DNA from: Phellopilus nigrolimitatus
Taxonomy: Eukaryota > Basidiomycota > Agaricomycetes > Hymenochaetales > Hymenochaetaceae
Direction: 5' to 3'
Length of the DNA: 21,209 nt
Assembly (NCBI GenBank): GCA_021029095.1
Contig: JAJOHG010000419.1
Coordinates: 1 to 21,209 of the forward strand
How positions within the stretch are numbered: the stretch's first letter is position 1; each line of letters starts with the position of its first letter. Position numbers and translations under genes: made by a program. Below are positions 8,926-20,009 of the stretch, piece after piece. A model generated the notes under the pieces. It saw only the letters and a program-made list of their open reading frames with translations, had not been told where the DNA came from and searched no databases.

Positions 8926-11900
8926 ATGCAACGTGTAGCGCCTTCTCCCGGGCCAGGCTGGGAAGCTCTTCACGGTTTGTTTGTGTATACCTCTTGCGTC
9001 TGTCTACAGCTAATGCATTGCAACAAAGAGCCAGAATCTTCATCTGCCGATGAGGTCGAGGATGAATTAGCACCATCCTTGTCGCGCTCTTCCGGGAACT
9101 CAGTCAACTCAAATCCAAATACTCCCCGACCATCTGCGAGCACTCACAAGTCTTCGCAGTCCGCTTCAACGTCTCGTTGGCTCCAAGGTGCAGAAGCCGA
9201 AGCTGTACGGAGTGCCAGTACCAAGGCCGCACAGGACGGAAAACAGCCTTACCCTGGAATGCAGAGCGTCTGGAGGGCGGCAAACTTGTCACCACCAACT
9301 CAAATTCGGATGGAGACCAGACCCACCGTGATAAACCTTACTCGACCTGGTCCAGACCTTTCTGCCGCGCCTTTCAGCCAATCTTCGGTGAGCTTATCAC
9401 GAGGTGTATAAGAATTATTACTGACGAGTCGTACGGTCGCTCTCTGTGCTACTCAACAGGTTGCACGTAAGTCTTCGGGAAACCAGAGACCGAAATTCTC
9501 TACCGCGAAGTCGTCTTCCGCTTCTGTTGTCTCTAACAAAACGTCCACATCGGCTCAGGTGAGTATTGGCGTGCAGTAATGATTTTCAATTTGAGTTACT
9601 TAGTAAGTATCGTGGCTAACAGGCCTCCTCGTCTTTCGTGCAGCCACATGCACAAAACACGGCGGCTAGCTCCGCGCCAGGTCCCTCTCGGTCTGAAGTG
9701 AGCCATTATTTCGCCTGCGCATTCCTGACCTCAGTAATAAGGCGGCATCGGCAGTCTGCATCGATTTTGCATAGAGACAAAGGAAAGGCCAGGGAAAGCT
9801 CTTCGTCAGAATCTGACGCTCCGCTCCGCCTGGTAAGTAATTGAAGCTGTCTTTGTTCATATTTCATAAATAAACTCGGTCCCCCCACCTCCAAAGTCAC
9901 AGAAAACGGTATGGAAGAGTGCAGAGAAGGTATGCTGGAAAACTGCTATCGTTTTTCAGAAAAGAAGGGCACCTGATGATTGTCTCTTATCATAAACCTG
10001 CGTTCTCCCAGGCAAGCCCATTTTTCTCCTGCTGGAATAAAATCCGAAGGTTTAATGGTTACCACTGCGCAGTTCAAAACGAGGCAAAGAAAGGAAGAAC
10101 TGGAGAGCGATGGATCTGACTTCCCAGCCACAATTTCTCAGTCCTTTCGCAAGCCTGTTAGTAAGGACAAGAGTTCGTTTAAGGAAAATACTAGGACCTG
10201 TCGGTTTAATCTCCTATACGTTTCTGCGGTTCGGTATGCTTATTAATGATCTGCATTCCTCCTTTACAAAAAAGCGGCAATATCGTCATCGTCGCAATCC
10301 GTGAGGAAAGATGTGAAGAAAATTACCACTGAGAAAGTGAAAGCAGCCTCTGGAGGAACTTCTGGTTTTCGTTAGCTTTTCCACCAATTTACTTTGTACG
10401 AGTTGTCTGACGGAAGTATGTTTTTAGCAAATACAGATGCTGCACCGCCTTCTCGACCAACCAGACTATTCAAAGACCGCGAGGAAGTGCGAAAAAGTGC
10501 TACTGAAAAGCTGAAGAGCACGGGAAGCCACAGCTCTGGTGTAAAGTTACCGTTTACGCAGCCCAAGCAAGCTGCAAGCGGTGGTTCAGGACGTATTCCC
10601 CCTTCGACGCAGCCGACCTCTACGAAACTCCCTGCAGAGCCCATCGTCTCGATGTCTGCTACACAACCAAATCCCAAGAGTAAGGGCTCTTTGCTAAACA
10701 CGTATTAATTTGCTGACGGCAGAATACATACCTCTTTTATTCGCATTACTTTTTCCCTGGCCGTTTGAACAGAGCGCCGCGAGACAATCGCGACCGAGAC
10801 AACCGTGCCAGAACCGATCGTGATCCTTTCTTCGGATGAAGAGGCCTTGAAACACATCGACTCGAAACGCAAAAGCCAAAAAAGCCAAAAACATGCCCTA
10901 CCCCAAATTAAGCCCAGTGTTCAGCCCGGCGACCTGGAAGTTATTGATCTGAGCCGCGACGAGTCGCCACCCCTTGTGCGGCAAGCGCCACGGAAGTCAA
11001 AGGTTTTGAAGAAGGGGATGCGCAAGACGCTGCCAAAGAATTTCAAACCGCTCGGCTCCGAACATGTGATTGAACTGTCCTCATCGGACGAGAACGTCGG
11101 CGTGCCGAAGGCCGTTGCTAACGGACGTACGGGTTCTAGTGCGTCGACTGTGGCTGTTGCACGATCTTCAACTTCTCAGGTGAACAGAGGTACAACCTCC
11201 GAGTCGATTCCATCTACACACGCTGGTACAGAGGGGGCGATTGTGCAAGATTCTGAACCTCGGATCTCACAAAATGTGTCTGGGCCTACGCCTGCTTCAC
11301 CAGCGTGCACGTCTGCTCCCGGTGATCTTGCGACGAATGCACATATTGCTCAACCGTCCGAGCCCGCTTCGTCTACATCATTATCTATGCCGGAAGCCAT
11401 AGTCCTTGATGATTTTGACCCCGTGCCCGAAGTTGAGCTTGCGATCGGCGACGTTGATAAGGGAAGCGCGAGCGCAGACGTGCCTACCGTACCTACCGCA
11501 GCGAGCGGCGTCGAAGTACATTCAGAAAAGACCATTCAAGGTGATGAATATATAAACCTTTACTGTGAAACTTTAGTGTTTGATTACTGACGCTCGCCCT
11601 CTTGTTTATGAAAAATAGCTCCACTTGAGGATGAGCACCGCGCATTGTCGAGCCCAGACCAACTCGCACATGCCTTGCGCAGCCCGCCAGTGTCTGCTCA
11701 GGATTTGCACATGTCTGACGATGTTAATGAGGTGGACCTACTAATTGGCGACACCTCTCCGGCTCCAACACACGCACTAACCAATGTGGAGAACTCGTAC
11801 AAGGCACCGAATGCCGAGGACATCAAGGGGACTCCGCAACGCTTCCCCGAAGCTGTTGAAGCAACGCCCCGCCAGCCATTGACACTGACACAGCAGTTGA

Positions 11901-14900
11901 AAGAGTTGGACTTGGTTGGTGTTCAGGCAAATGCGCCAGGAGTAAATGAGAGCAGCAGCCAGGCCACAACTTCTGGAGTGCCTCCGTCCGGACCGCCCGT
12001 AACACCCAAGCTGAAGACATCTCAGAAGCAGGCATCCTCCAGGTCTATTTCGCCTGGGGCGATGAATCTGCCCCCACCAGAGCGCAATATGTTTGGGTTC
12101 TACCAGGGACGGAAAGCACAGGGACAGACTCGCGAAGTTCAGCCGGTGTTGTCGCCCTCGAAGGAGAGCAAGGAGGCCGATGTTAGACGCAAAGTAGTGC
12201 CGCCTACCCCTTTGAGAAAGGTATCAGAGCTAGTTCGTAAGCTAGACAACGTGACTACCTTGAAGCTCTCTGAACCGAGTCCTTCACGCGAGTCGATGCC
12301 CAGGAGTGACGCTAATAATCAGCTCTCCGTTTTGTCCTTGGCTCAGAAGAAGGATGACGCGTCTATACTGGAACCGGAGTCTACTCACGAGCATGCTACA
12401 CCAGAAAGACTTCGCACAGTCACAGAACCGCCGTCTTCGAGCGCTGTGCAAGCTATGCCGTCTTCGAGTTCTACTGCGCCGTCTTCGAGCACTGCGAAAG
12501 CTGCGCCATCTCCAAGCACTGTGCAAGTTGTATCCGGAAGTTTATCCATGCCAGTGCGCGACAGGTCCTTGTCTCCTCGTTCCGCTGCTCGACTGCGGAT
12601 CCCTGACCCACTGCCGCCACGTCCACTTCTTGCTGGTCGCTCACTCGGCGGGGGCCGCTCTCTGAAAGATGTCATCAACGAGAGGCGAGCTACGGATGCG
12701 TCGCTCTTAGGGACATCCCTTGTCTATGCACCGAAGCTTGAGTTGGCACGGAAGAAGCTGGCGCGTGACATCGGCACGCCTGCGACTACTCCCAGCAAAC
12801 CTGATTTTGCCCGCGACGACGCGACGAAGGCGAGAGAATCGTCTCGGCTACTGAAGGAGCTTCTTCCAGGTCTATCTACAAACTCGAGCACGACGCCGCC
12901 GTCAAGATCCGTTTTTATGAAGGAGACGGGTAAGCTGACGACCTTTTCTCTTTCTGTTTTAAATACATATTGACATTTTTCTTTTATAAGGTCCAGCTGG
13001 TCAAGGCAGACCCAAACCAACATTGTCTTCAAGTAGATCGGCATCCGCGAGTCCGAGTCCTAGTCCGGGGAAGCCGAAGTCGAAGGGTGATCTCGGTGAT
13101 ATCAAGAAAATCATGGCGGAAGCAGGGCGTAAACAGCATTCTGGGACTGTTTCAGTGGCAATGCAAGAAAGCACTGTCCCTCCCATACCTGAGCAAGTCA
13201 TTTCAGACACGAATCTGCCAGAGGCGGCAAAAATGCATGTGGAGAAAGATACGATTTCTTCGGTATGTCATATTTTTGGAGTCTGCTTTGATTGTTTATT
13301 TATTTTGTTCTTCTCACCCTCCCACATATTTCAGATACATGCTGCCAGTGATACGTCAGTGTCGACTGTGGATGAACAAGATCTATTGATGCCTGACAGT
13401 ACATTTGCGGCCCAAGCAAAGAGACTTTCGTCTCCACAGATCGTTGAGACTATTCCTCTTCCCCAAACTCACGTTGTCAATGATAGGGCGCGGTCGGTTA
13501 CCAGTGAACAAGATTCAGTTTCCTCAAATATTATAGTCACGACCCAAGCAAAGAAGGTTTCACCTGCACAAATCGTCGAAAGTACTCTCGGCTCTGAACC
13601 CTATATTGTCAGTGATCTCCCACAGTCGACTGCGGGTGAACAAGGTTTAGTGGACCCTAAGACTAAAAACACGACGCACGTGGAAGGACTTTCGCCTTCG
13701 GCTGAAAGAAGTCGGAAGCGTTCGAGGTCGTCTTCGCAGAGCTCTTCGAATCAGCGCAGTAGCCGAATGCAGGGCGGCGATGACTCGCGCAGCTCGTCAA
13801 AACGACCTCGTATCGAAGATGCGCACTCTGATAATTTAGCAAACGTGACATCAGCAGAAGTGTCTTTCTCGCCCAAGCAGGGCCGTTGCTCATCCGCGTC
13901 GTCGCGACGTTCTTGCAGTCGTTCCTCAACATCCACTGTCGATCCGATTGACATTTTGGCCGTTCGGTCGAATGATGAGCAGGATCCGTTACTCGAGCAG
14001 CCACACTCACCAGTATCTGACCTCACGGTAGCAGTCGACGCAATTGCCATTATCCCCAAGCCTGTCGACGTCAATCGATATTTCGTCGAACGCGATTACG
14101 GACTTCAGTATAAGCTTGCTAGGGATCTTCCGCATGAACTGCAGGACGAGATTAACGCCACTCCAGAATGGGCTCAGAACCCGGACGTACTTCATCAAAT
14201 ATTCGAGTCGGCCATTAGAAATAACACAACCCATGATGAGCCCGAAGCACCATACATACGGGTCATCAACAACGTAGACGAGGAAGCGACTCCCAAATTC
14301 GAATTTTATTACACGAATTTTCTATGGCACGCAGACGATGTCCCACCCCCTGAATATGCGAGCCTTAAGGGTTGTGACTGCATTGGGAAGTGTGATCCAA
14401 ATTCGAAAACATGTGCATGTTTAAAGCGCCAACGTGAGGCATTCGTTAAAGGAGGATATGATTTGAATGGCTTTATCTATAACGAGAAGGGTCGACTAAG
14501 AGTTGAAGGGTTCCCTATCTTTGAATGCAACGATGCTTGTGGTTGCACGGACGATTGCAGAAATCGAGTAAGTCGATGGTCTTAGTTTATTTATGCGATT
14601 GCTCACGATAATTTCCAGGTCGTGCAAAATGGACGAAAATGCCACGTCGACATAATCAAAACTGCGAAGAAAGGCTGGGGTACGTTGTGTTTGTGCTCTT
14701 ATCGTTTGGTTTGATGAAGCCGTTAATTGCTTATAGGTGTCTTTGCTAGCAAAAAGATTCCTAAAGGAACGTTCATTGGCATCTACTCCGGTGAACTTTT
14801 GGCAGAGGAAGAGGCCGAAGAGCGCGGAATGTAAGTTGCTGTGGCTTAATGTCAGTCAAACCTCCTTGACCCTTCCTTAATGAAAGGGTGTACAACAAAG

Positions 14901-15498
14901 TCGGGAGGACATACCTGTTTGACATTGATTTCTGGTATCTCCCTCAAGATACTGCGAGGTATTGTGTGGACGCTTTTCATGCTGGAAATGTACGTGTGCA
15001 GAGAACTGTCTTGTTCTTTACTCTAAACTTGTCTTTGCCTTATACAGTTCACTCGATTTCTGGTGAGCATACCGAGGGACAAATTCCAAAAAACTCTGCT
15101 AAACATCTAGTTCTCCAAAGAATCATAGCTGTGATCCGAATTGCCGGATTAATGCCTGTCACATCAATGATGCATGTCTGGAGAAGGCTCTACTAACAAT
15201 ATTTTCTCTCAAAGACATCAATGCTGGGGAAGAATTGTGTTTTTCGTACGCTGGAGATGAAGGCGACGATGACAAAGGGCAAACAGCCGTCATGGATAGC
15301 CCGGTGCGTTTGTCAAACCTACTACGTTTGTTCACCTTCTCAAGTTCGTACTACTTTATTTGTTTCTAGGGTAAGAAAGCGACCAAGCAAACGGATGAGG
15401 TGTATCGAAAGTGTGAGTGTGGGGCACCAAACTGTAGGGGGGTGCTCTTCTCAGTTTCCGACGATGAATCGGAATCTGCAGATGGAGACGAGGAGTAG
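8926..15498 (+). CDS. clr4: Histone H3K9 methyltransferase, Clr4/SUV39 (DIM-5) type, with very long N-terminal extension
   Basis: The C-terminal part is a complete SUV39-class enzyme. The pre-SET module (about 14365-14567) has nine Zn-cluster cysteines (CDCIGKC, CAC, FEC, CGC, DDC). The SET domain contains GWGVFASKKI, IGIYSGELL, YLFDIDF, RFLNHSCDPNC and GEELCFSY. The post-SET motif KCECGAPNCRG precedes the stop at 15496-15498. This class methylates H3 lysine 9 to build heterochromatin. Exons with consistent phase are 10275-10370, 10428-10679, 10773-11540, 11619-12929, 12991-13262, 13335-14567, 14619-14679, 14737-14830, 14887-14989, 15048-15062 (15 nt), 15121-15303 and 15370-15498. Upstream, likely exons are 8926-8974, 9029 or 9035 to 9387, 9460-9558, 9644-9697, 9755-9832 and a short one at 9897-9929; the junction between 9833 and 10160 could not be resolved. 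The total is near 1,780 aa, against about 490 for fission yeast Clr4. The N-terminal about 1,300 residues are Ser/Pro/Thr-rich, with SUMO-interaction-like motifs, repeats and basic NLS-like clusters (near 13700-13815). No chromodomain was recognised. Confidence 0.88.
12429..12530 (+). repeat. Coding minisatellite in the clr4-like gene
   Basis: Four imperfect copies of a 21-27 nt unit around GCCGTCTTCGAGCACTGTGC occur in tandem and in frame. They encode PSSS/APSSSTAKA/APSPSTVQV-type repeats in the disordered N-terminal part. Unit lengths are multiples of three, so the frame tolerates copy-number change. Confidence 0.6.
13350..13745 (+). repeat. Three tandem 44-residue (132-nt) repeats in the clr4-like gene
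   Basis: Units 13350-13481, 13482-13613 and 13614-13745 each start with Asp and share an EQ at residues 9-10. Units 1 and 2 also share QAK and QIVE blocks at the same offsets (14 of 44 residues identical). Unit 3 is more diverged and runs into the Arg/Ser/Lys-rich segment. The exact 132-nt spacing holds for the GAACAA, ACCCAAGCAAAG and neighbouring words, so this is a true tandem duplication rather than general low complexity. Confidence 0.78.
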
Positions 15499-15782
15499 GG
15501 CCCCGGGGTGTACAACTTCCATACACATTTTCCATTTCTTTATCATGAATGTCAAGTATCTATAATCCTTCTATTGTAGATCCACTGTCGCTCAGATAAG
15601 CTTGTGTACGCAAGTGTTCTAATCATGTAACAGGCTACGTATCTGCGAACCTATCTGTAGACTTGTTCAGTGCACGGCGCGTATTTGCATTAGCATAGCA
15701 CGGTAACCAAATAAATACGGAATTAGGAAATATTGCTGCATGCCTAAAGCTGAAGGACCAATCTCCCAATAATCTTCACGCC
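15499..15782. other. Spacer with candidate polyadenylation signal
   Basis: These 284 bp lie between the clr4-like stop and the methyltransferase start, both on the plus strand. AATAAA at 15710-15715 is a candidate poly(A) signal for the upstream gene. No open gene is visible. Confidence 0.4.
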
Positions 15783-16852
15783 ATGGAGCATGTTGATGAA
15801 TGTCATCACGACAACTACATACTTCCAAGAAACGAAGACGAGCGGCGAAGGCGAGTCCAGGCGTTTATAGACCTTGCGACGTCTTCCATAATCATTTAAC
15901 TGGGGACGTTGACAGACTGGATGCCCAGCACGAATATTTGATGGAGACGGTTTACCAAGGCTGCTTCTACGAGAAATCATATTACGGCGAAGAAATGTAT
16001 TTTGAAGCACGTGTCATGGACGTCGGGACGGGAAGCGGTGCGAGTTCTACAGAAGTCTCGAGAATGCATTCGTAGAACATTGACCGTCGTGTTTATATTG
16101 CCATTTCAATCCCAGGTGCATGGGCTCTCGACTTCTACAAATCCCTAGACTGGCCAGACACATCTATCGAATTGTACGCCTCGGATGTCTCATCGGCACT
16201 CTTCCCGCGCAGTCCACTGAAAGGTTTCCTTCGGTTCGATGAGAAGTCGGTGCTGGACCTCGCGAGCGGTATCGAAGGACGAAAGTGGCACGCGTCCTGG
16301 AATTTCATCCATCAGCGTCTCCTCTCTTGCGCATTGACGATCACCGAGTGGCCTATTGCGCTTTCTCATGTCTTCTATGTCCTGAATAATCAAGGCGTCC
16401 TCCAACTTGTGGAACTTGCCTGGGACCAACTTCCAGCTGCTGCCGGTGGCACGGAGGAAGCCATTGATGCGCTTGAGATGCTGCAACAGGCAGTACTTAC
16501 ACTATTCAGGAGACGCAATCTTCTTGTTGACAACGGTTGGCAGCTCCCCGCCATGCTCAAAGAAGTGGGTTTCAAAAAGATTGTAATAGAGGAACGCGAG
16601 GCGCCAGTCGGCAAAGGGGCGGGAGAAATTGGCCGCAGAGGATCGGAGAATTTCAACAAAATGTTCAAGAACTTAGGGGAAGCCGTGATGAAGGAAGGCG
16701 GGCTTGGGATGTTCCAGTCCGAAGCAGATTACCTGGCATTGATCGACAAAGTTGAACAAATATGGGATGAAACGAGCGACTGCTATTTCACTTTCCGCGT
16801 CATTTGTGCTACGAAGCTTTCAACTTCAACTCAGGAAAAGCAGCCGACTTGA
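15783..16852 (+). CDS. SAM-dependent methyltransferase, LaeA/UMTA-like
   Basis: Exons 15783-15862, 15916-16037 and 16116-16852 (introns 53 and 78 nt) keep phase and give 312 aa, a usual size for this fungal class I methyltransferase family. After the N-terminal NYILPRNEDE and QALDAQHEYL segments comes the AdoMet-binding motif I, VMDVGTGSGAWALDF (about residues 59-73). It is followed by the LYASDVSSALFP strand, the DLASGIEGRKW segment, a GVLQLVEL strand and the late GFKKIVIEE strand. Proteins of this family include the secondary-metabolism regulator LaeA and tailoring methyltransferases. The substrate cannot be told from sequence, and no biosynthetic cluster surrounds it here. The first intron has a weak donor (GTTTAT) but removes a stop-containing stretch and joins the conserved blocks. 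The start MEHVDECHH at 15783 is the only ATG ahead of the conserved region. Confidence 0.85.
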
Positions 16853-17179
16853 TTACACTAAATATTTTAGCAATAACATCTTTTTTCATATCTTATAAGC
16901 GCACGCACCAAATTCCAGACGACGCTGGCTTAATATTGCAGCCTCGAGCACATGACAAGTAACAAAGAACGTCAAAACTTCGACGTGTATGATCCACTGT
17001 AGCTGCTTGCTGCAATATTCACTTTCACTTTTTTTAACAAAAAGGCTCATCCTGATGTTGAATAATTCAAGTATTGGGTAATTGCAGATGACAAAATGTC
17101 CTGTCCCGTCCACAAACGAATAAATTTCTTCTCGGCGAAAACCATCCGCTTATTCTATTGAATTGCACACTCAGGGACA
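16853..17179. other. Convergent intergenic spacer
   Basis: These 327 bp lie between the 3' ends of the methyltransferase (+) and ATP5 (-). They are A/T-rich, with no conserved frame or structured RNA that I can identify. Confidence 0.5.
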
Positions 17180-17925
17180 CTACACAGATTCTTAAGATCC
17201 TATTAGCCTCACGTTATAAAATTGAAGAAAACTGAGCTCACGTTGGAGGAGAGAGTTGAGCTTGGTAACTCTCGAAGCAACACTGAGGTCGATCGTCTTG
17301 TCGCCTACATCCAACACAATTCCACCCAGCACCGAGGGGTTAACCTAGTTTGCGATAATTAGCAGGTGATCACATCCATAAAATAGTCGCAAACACGTAC
17401 CTTGTTAGAAACCTTCAGCGACTTCGCCTGCTTCCCAGCCTCGGACTGTTTCAGCGCCGCTTCCAGCTTCGAGAGAACGTCCTTCGCGAGAGGCGACGCA
17501 GAGGTAACGACGACGTCCAACTCCCCCTTGTACTTCGCGACCAGCTCGTTGAAGCCTTCGATGACATCGGGCGTCTCCACGAGGCGGCCATTCTCGGAAA
17601 GCACGGAGAACAGGTTCTTCGTCACGTCGCTCACGGACTCCTTTGCTCCCTTCGTGCTGGCATTGAAAAGCACTTCGAGGCCCGACGAGCGATCCTTCAA
17701 GGAAAGCAGTGGGTTCGCGACGAAGGCACTCAGCGCAGGCGATTCCTTGAGGGACGCCGCAATAGCGGAGAGTTCGCTTTGCACTTTAGTGAGCGTCGCG
17801 GGCGACTTCGCAAGCGCTGCTTTGTAGGCGGCTTGGGAGTACTTGAGAGCAATGGAGTGGGCATTGCGACGCCCAACCTGGGTGCGGGCGGCGGCGACGA
17901 GAGGGCGGGAAGACGTCGCCAACAT
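17180..17925 (-). CDS. ATP5: Mitochondrial ATP synthase subunit 5 (OSCP)
   Basis: Exons 17401-17925, 17242-17344 and 17180-17190 (introns 56 and 51 nt) encode 212 aa, the usual OSCP length. OSCP sits on top of the F1 head and couples it to the peripheral stalk of the inner-membrane ATP synthase. The N-terminus MLATSSRPLVAAARTQVGRR is an Arg/Ala/Ser-rich, acid-free presequence. The body follows OSCP order: SIALKYSQAAYKAALAKS, an all-alpha N-domain through NLFSVLSENGRL, then VVVTSASPL, the VNPSVLGGIVLDVGDKTIDL strand pair and SVASRVTKLNSLLQ. The last exon is only 11 nt and supplies QSV and the stop. Reading through the preceding intron would instead add an unusual tail. It lies 212 bp downstream of PRP19 on the same strand. 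Confidence 0.92.
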
Positions 17926-18137
17926 TTTGTCTGCGTTGGATGAGCTCTGCGGTGTTTGCAGAGCAACAGGTCGACTCCGGGTGTCGAGCGGAGTTACAGT
18001 TTCCGGAAACTCCCGAGTCGGCCGAAATTTACGCAACAAAACAAAATGAGCTCGCGTTCGAATACTTACACTATATAAGTAGACAGAAAAGAACGACAGA
18101 ACGACATAAGATAAAACACAAGATATGGTTTTTTTTT

Positions 18138-19802
18138 TCACTGAGGCAGGCCCCAGATCCTGACCTCGCGACCTGTCGTCCCCCACACCTCCTTGCCCAA
18201 GTGACCGAACACAATATCAGACATCTCACCGCCCTCTTCGAAGCGCGCAAGCTCATCCCAGGACTTGTGCGCGTACGCCCTGCCCCCCTCGTTGCCAGCG
18301 ATTCCGAAGAACTGAGCAGATACGTCGTACACGACCTTATTGATCTTGAAGTTTTCACCGAGGTTGATCGAGTGTGCCCGCGACTGCTTGCGAAGATCCC
18401 AGATCGCGACGGACGAGGTCGAGTCCGGTGCGAGGAGGTGGTACCCATTCTCCGAAAAGGCGAGCGTCGACACGGTGAACGGCGTACCCGCCTCTGGTGT
18501 CAGCGTAGCTGCCAACGCTCCTGAACGAATATCGAAAATCTGGACCGTCGACCCCGGTGTACCCAGAGCAAGTAAAGTCCCGTCAGGATGAATAATCCCT
18601 GCGGTGTACGGGTCCTCGCCCACAGCACTTTGGAAGACAGTCGTGAAGTTCGTGAGGTCATGCACGGAGTACGTGCGATCGAGCGATGCGAGGCCCATGA
18701 GGGTTGACGTCGGATGCACAAACAGGCCGGTCACCTCGCCTTTGTGCAGCTTCACAGTCTGACGAGGCAAATATTCGCCTGACGCGGCGTCATGTGCCCA
18801 CACGCGCGCGGTCTTGTCCGCGCTTGCGGAAAGCACCAGGGTCGGTGCGCCATCAGTCTCGCGCAGCGCGACGTGGTTGACGCGCTTGGTGTGCCCCTTG
18901 AGGCCTGCGAGAACTTTGTCCTCGCCGCGATCGTACAGTTGCACGATCTTGTCGTTCCCGCCCGTCGCGAATACGCCGGGCTGCGCCTTCGAAAGCGCGA
19001 GGGACGTGATGCCCGAAGGCGACGCCGCGTGCAAAGAAGGAACTGTGTGAGTTGCGGTGAAAGTCTTGACCTGCGCCTGGGTCGCGTGCTCAGGAGCAGG
19101 TTTACGCTTGCGGCGGGTAGCGGAGAGCGCCTCGTGTGTCTTGTCGATTTGAGCGACAATCTCCTTGGGAAGGCCGGGCGCCTCCTCGGCTGCCTGCTCG
19201 CTCATCTCAACGTCGCCGCCCAACGACGCAGAGGTAGCAATGCCAATTGTCGCTTGGACATTCGCGAGAGCTCTTTATATGGTATATAAGCACAGATCAA
19301 CAAAGTGTGAAGAAAATCGACGTACTCTCTGGAAGCATCCCTTTCTTTGATCAGTCTAGCCACCACTCGCGTCGCGGAGTCCTGCGCGTAGAGTGCATGC
19401 GACAACTGCTGGCGAACGGAGTTGTACTGCTGCTTTAGCGCAAAAGTCTCGAGGACAAGCGCGTCCCACTCGTTTTGAAGGGTGTGAAGCAGCGCCGGGA
19501 TAGAGGTAATAGTTGGCGGGCGCGGCGGGGCAGTTTTGGGGTCTGAATTTTGTTTTAGGCACAGTTAGTTTTAGCAGAAAATAAAACCAGAAACGAAAGC
19601 AGCCTAAAGCAGGGGATGGACAAGACGTACTGGCTTTTACAGAGACCAAATCAGCCTCGTCCAACTTGTCTCCAGTAATGGGGTCTGTGCCGTTGTCTGT
19701 GATATACTTGGTGATCAGGCGGCGCTCGTAAACATGACCGCTTTTGCTGGATACGACCGGGTCCTGCGGGGGCTCTCCAGACAACGCGCAGAAGAACGAC
19801 AT
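18138..19802 (-). CDS. PRP19: Pre-mRNA-processing factor 19 (U-box ubiquitin ligase, WD40)
   Basis: Exons 19631-19802, 19326-19542 and 18138-19272 (introns 88 and 53 nt) give 507 aa. Prp19 is the core of the NineTeen complex, which activates the spliceosome, and is an E3 ubiquitin ligase. Residues 1-57 form the U-box ([41 protein letters not shown]). A conserved [17 protein letters not shown] linker follows, then the coiled-coil used for tetramerisation ([20 protein letters not shown] through [16 protein letters not shown]). From about residue 195 a seven-bladed WD40 propeller follows, with GH/D and WD-like ends such as [17 protein letters not shown] and VAIWDLRK. The second junction restores the family sequence ASREALANVQ. 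It shares a short divergent promoter with SGT2. Confidence 0.95.
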
Positions 19803-20009
19803 TTTGTGAGCGGCAAGGTCGAGTGTACTGAGCTACCCGTTCATCAACGCAAATGTTTGAAGTCGAACCCAAACTAGGCCGGTTGATTATGTAATTAAAT
19901 TCTTACACGACTTGCGTTGGCAGCTGCCCCGGCCTTGATTGTCACTTCTACTTCTGCCTTATTTTTTCTTTGGTTTTCTGAATTAATATTGGGTAAATCA
20001 GGTTCGAAA
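19803..20009. promoter_or_regulatory. Divergent promoter region between PRP19 and SGT2
   Basis: The two start codons are 207 bp apart and transcribed outward, so this segment must hold both 5' UTRs and both core promoters. I see no strong TATA or known operator; it is moderately A/T-rich, with a T-rich run near 19960-19980. Confidence 0.5.

Noticed and set aside
8926..12970. A separate gene for the long disordered N-terminal region
   Set aside because: From 10275 on, exons join in phase without stops into the pre-SET exon. No promoter-like gap or terminal stop separates them, although the 9833-10160 junction leaves some doubt at the extreme 5' part.
15221..15565. A 114-aa plus-strand frame across the post-SET region
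   Set aside because: It is an alternate frame of the SET/post-SET exons and crosses the predicted 15304-15369 intron.
17402..19289. Plus-strand frames opposite ATP5 and PRP19
   Set aside because: The minus strand encodes highly conserved proteins over the same bases; the plus frames show no recognisable domain.
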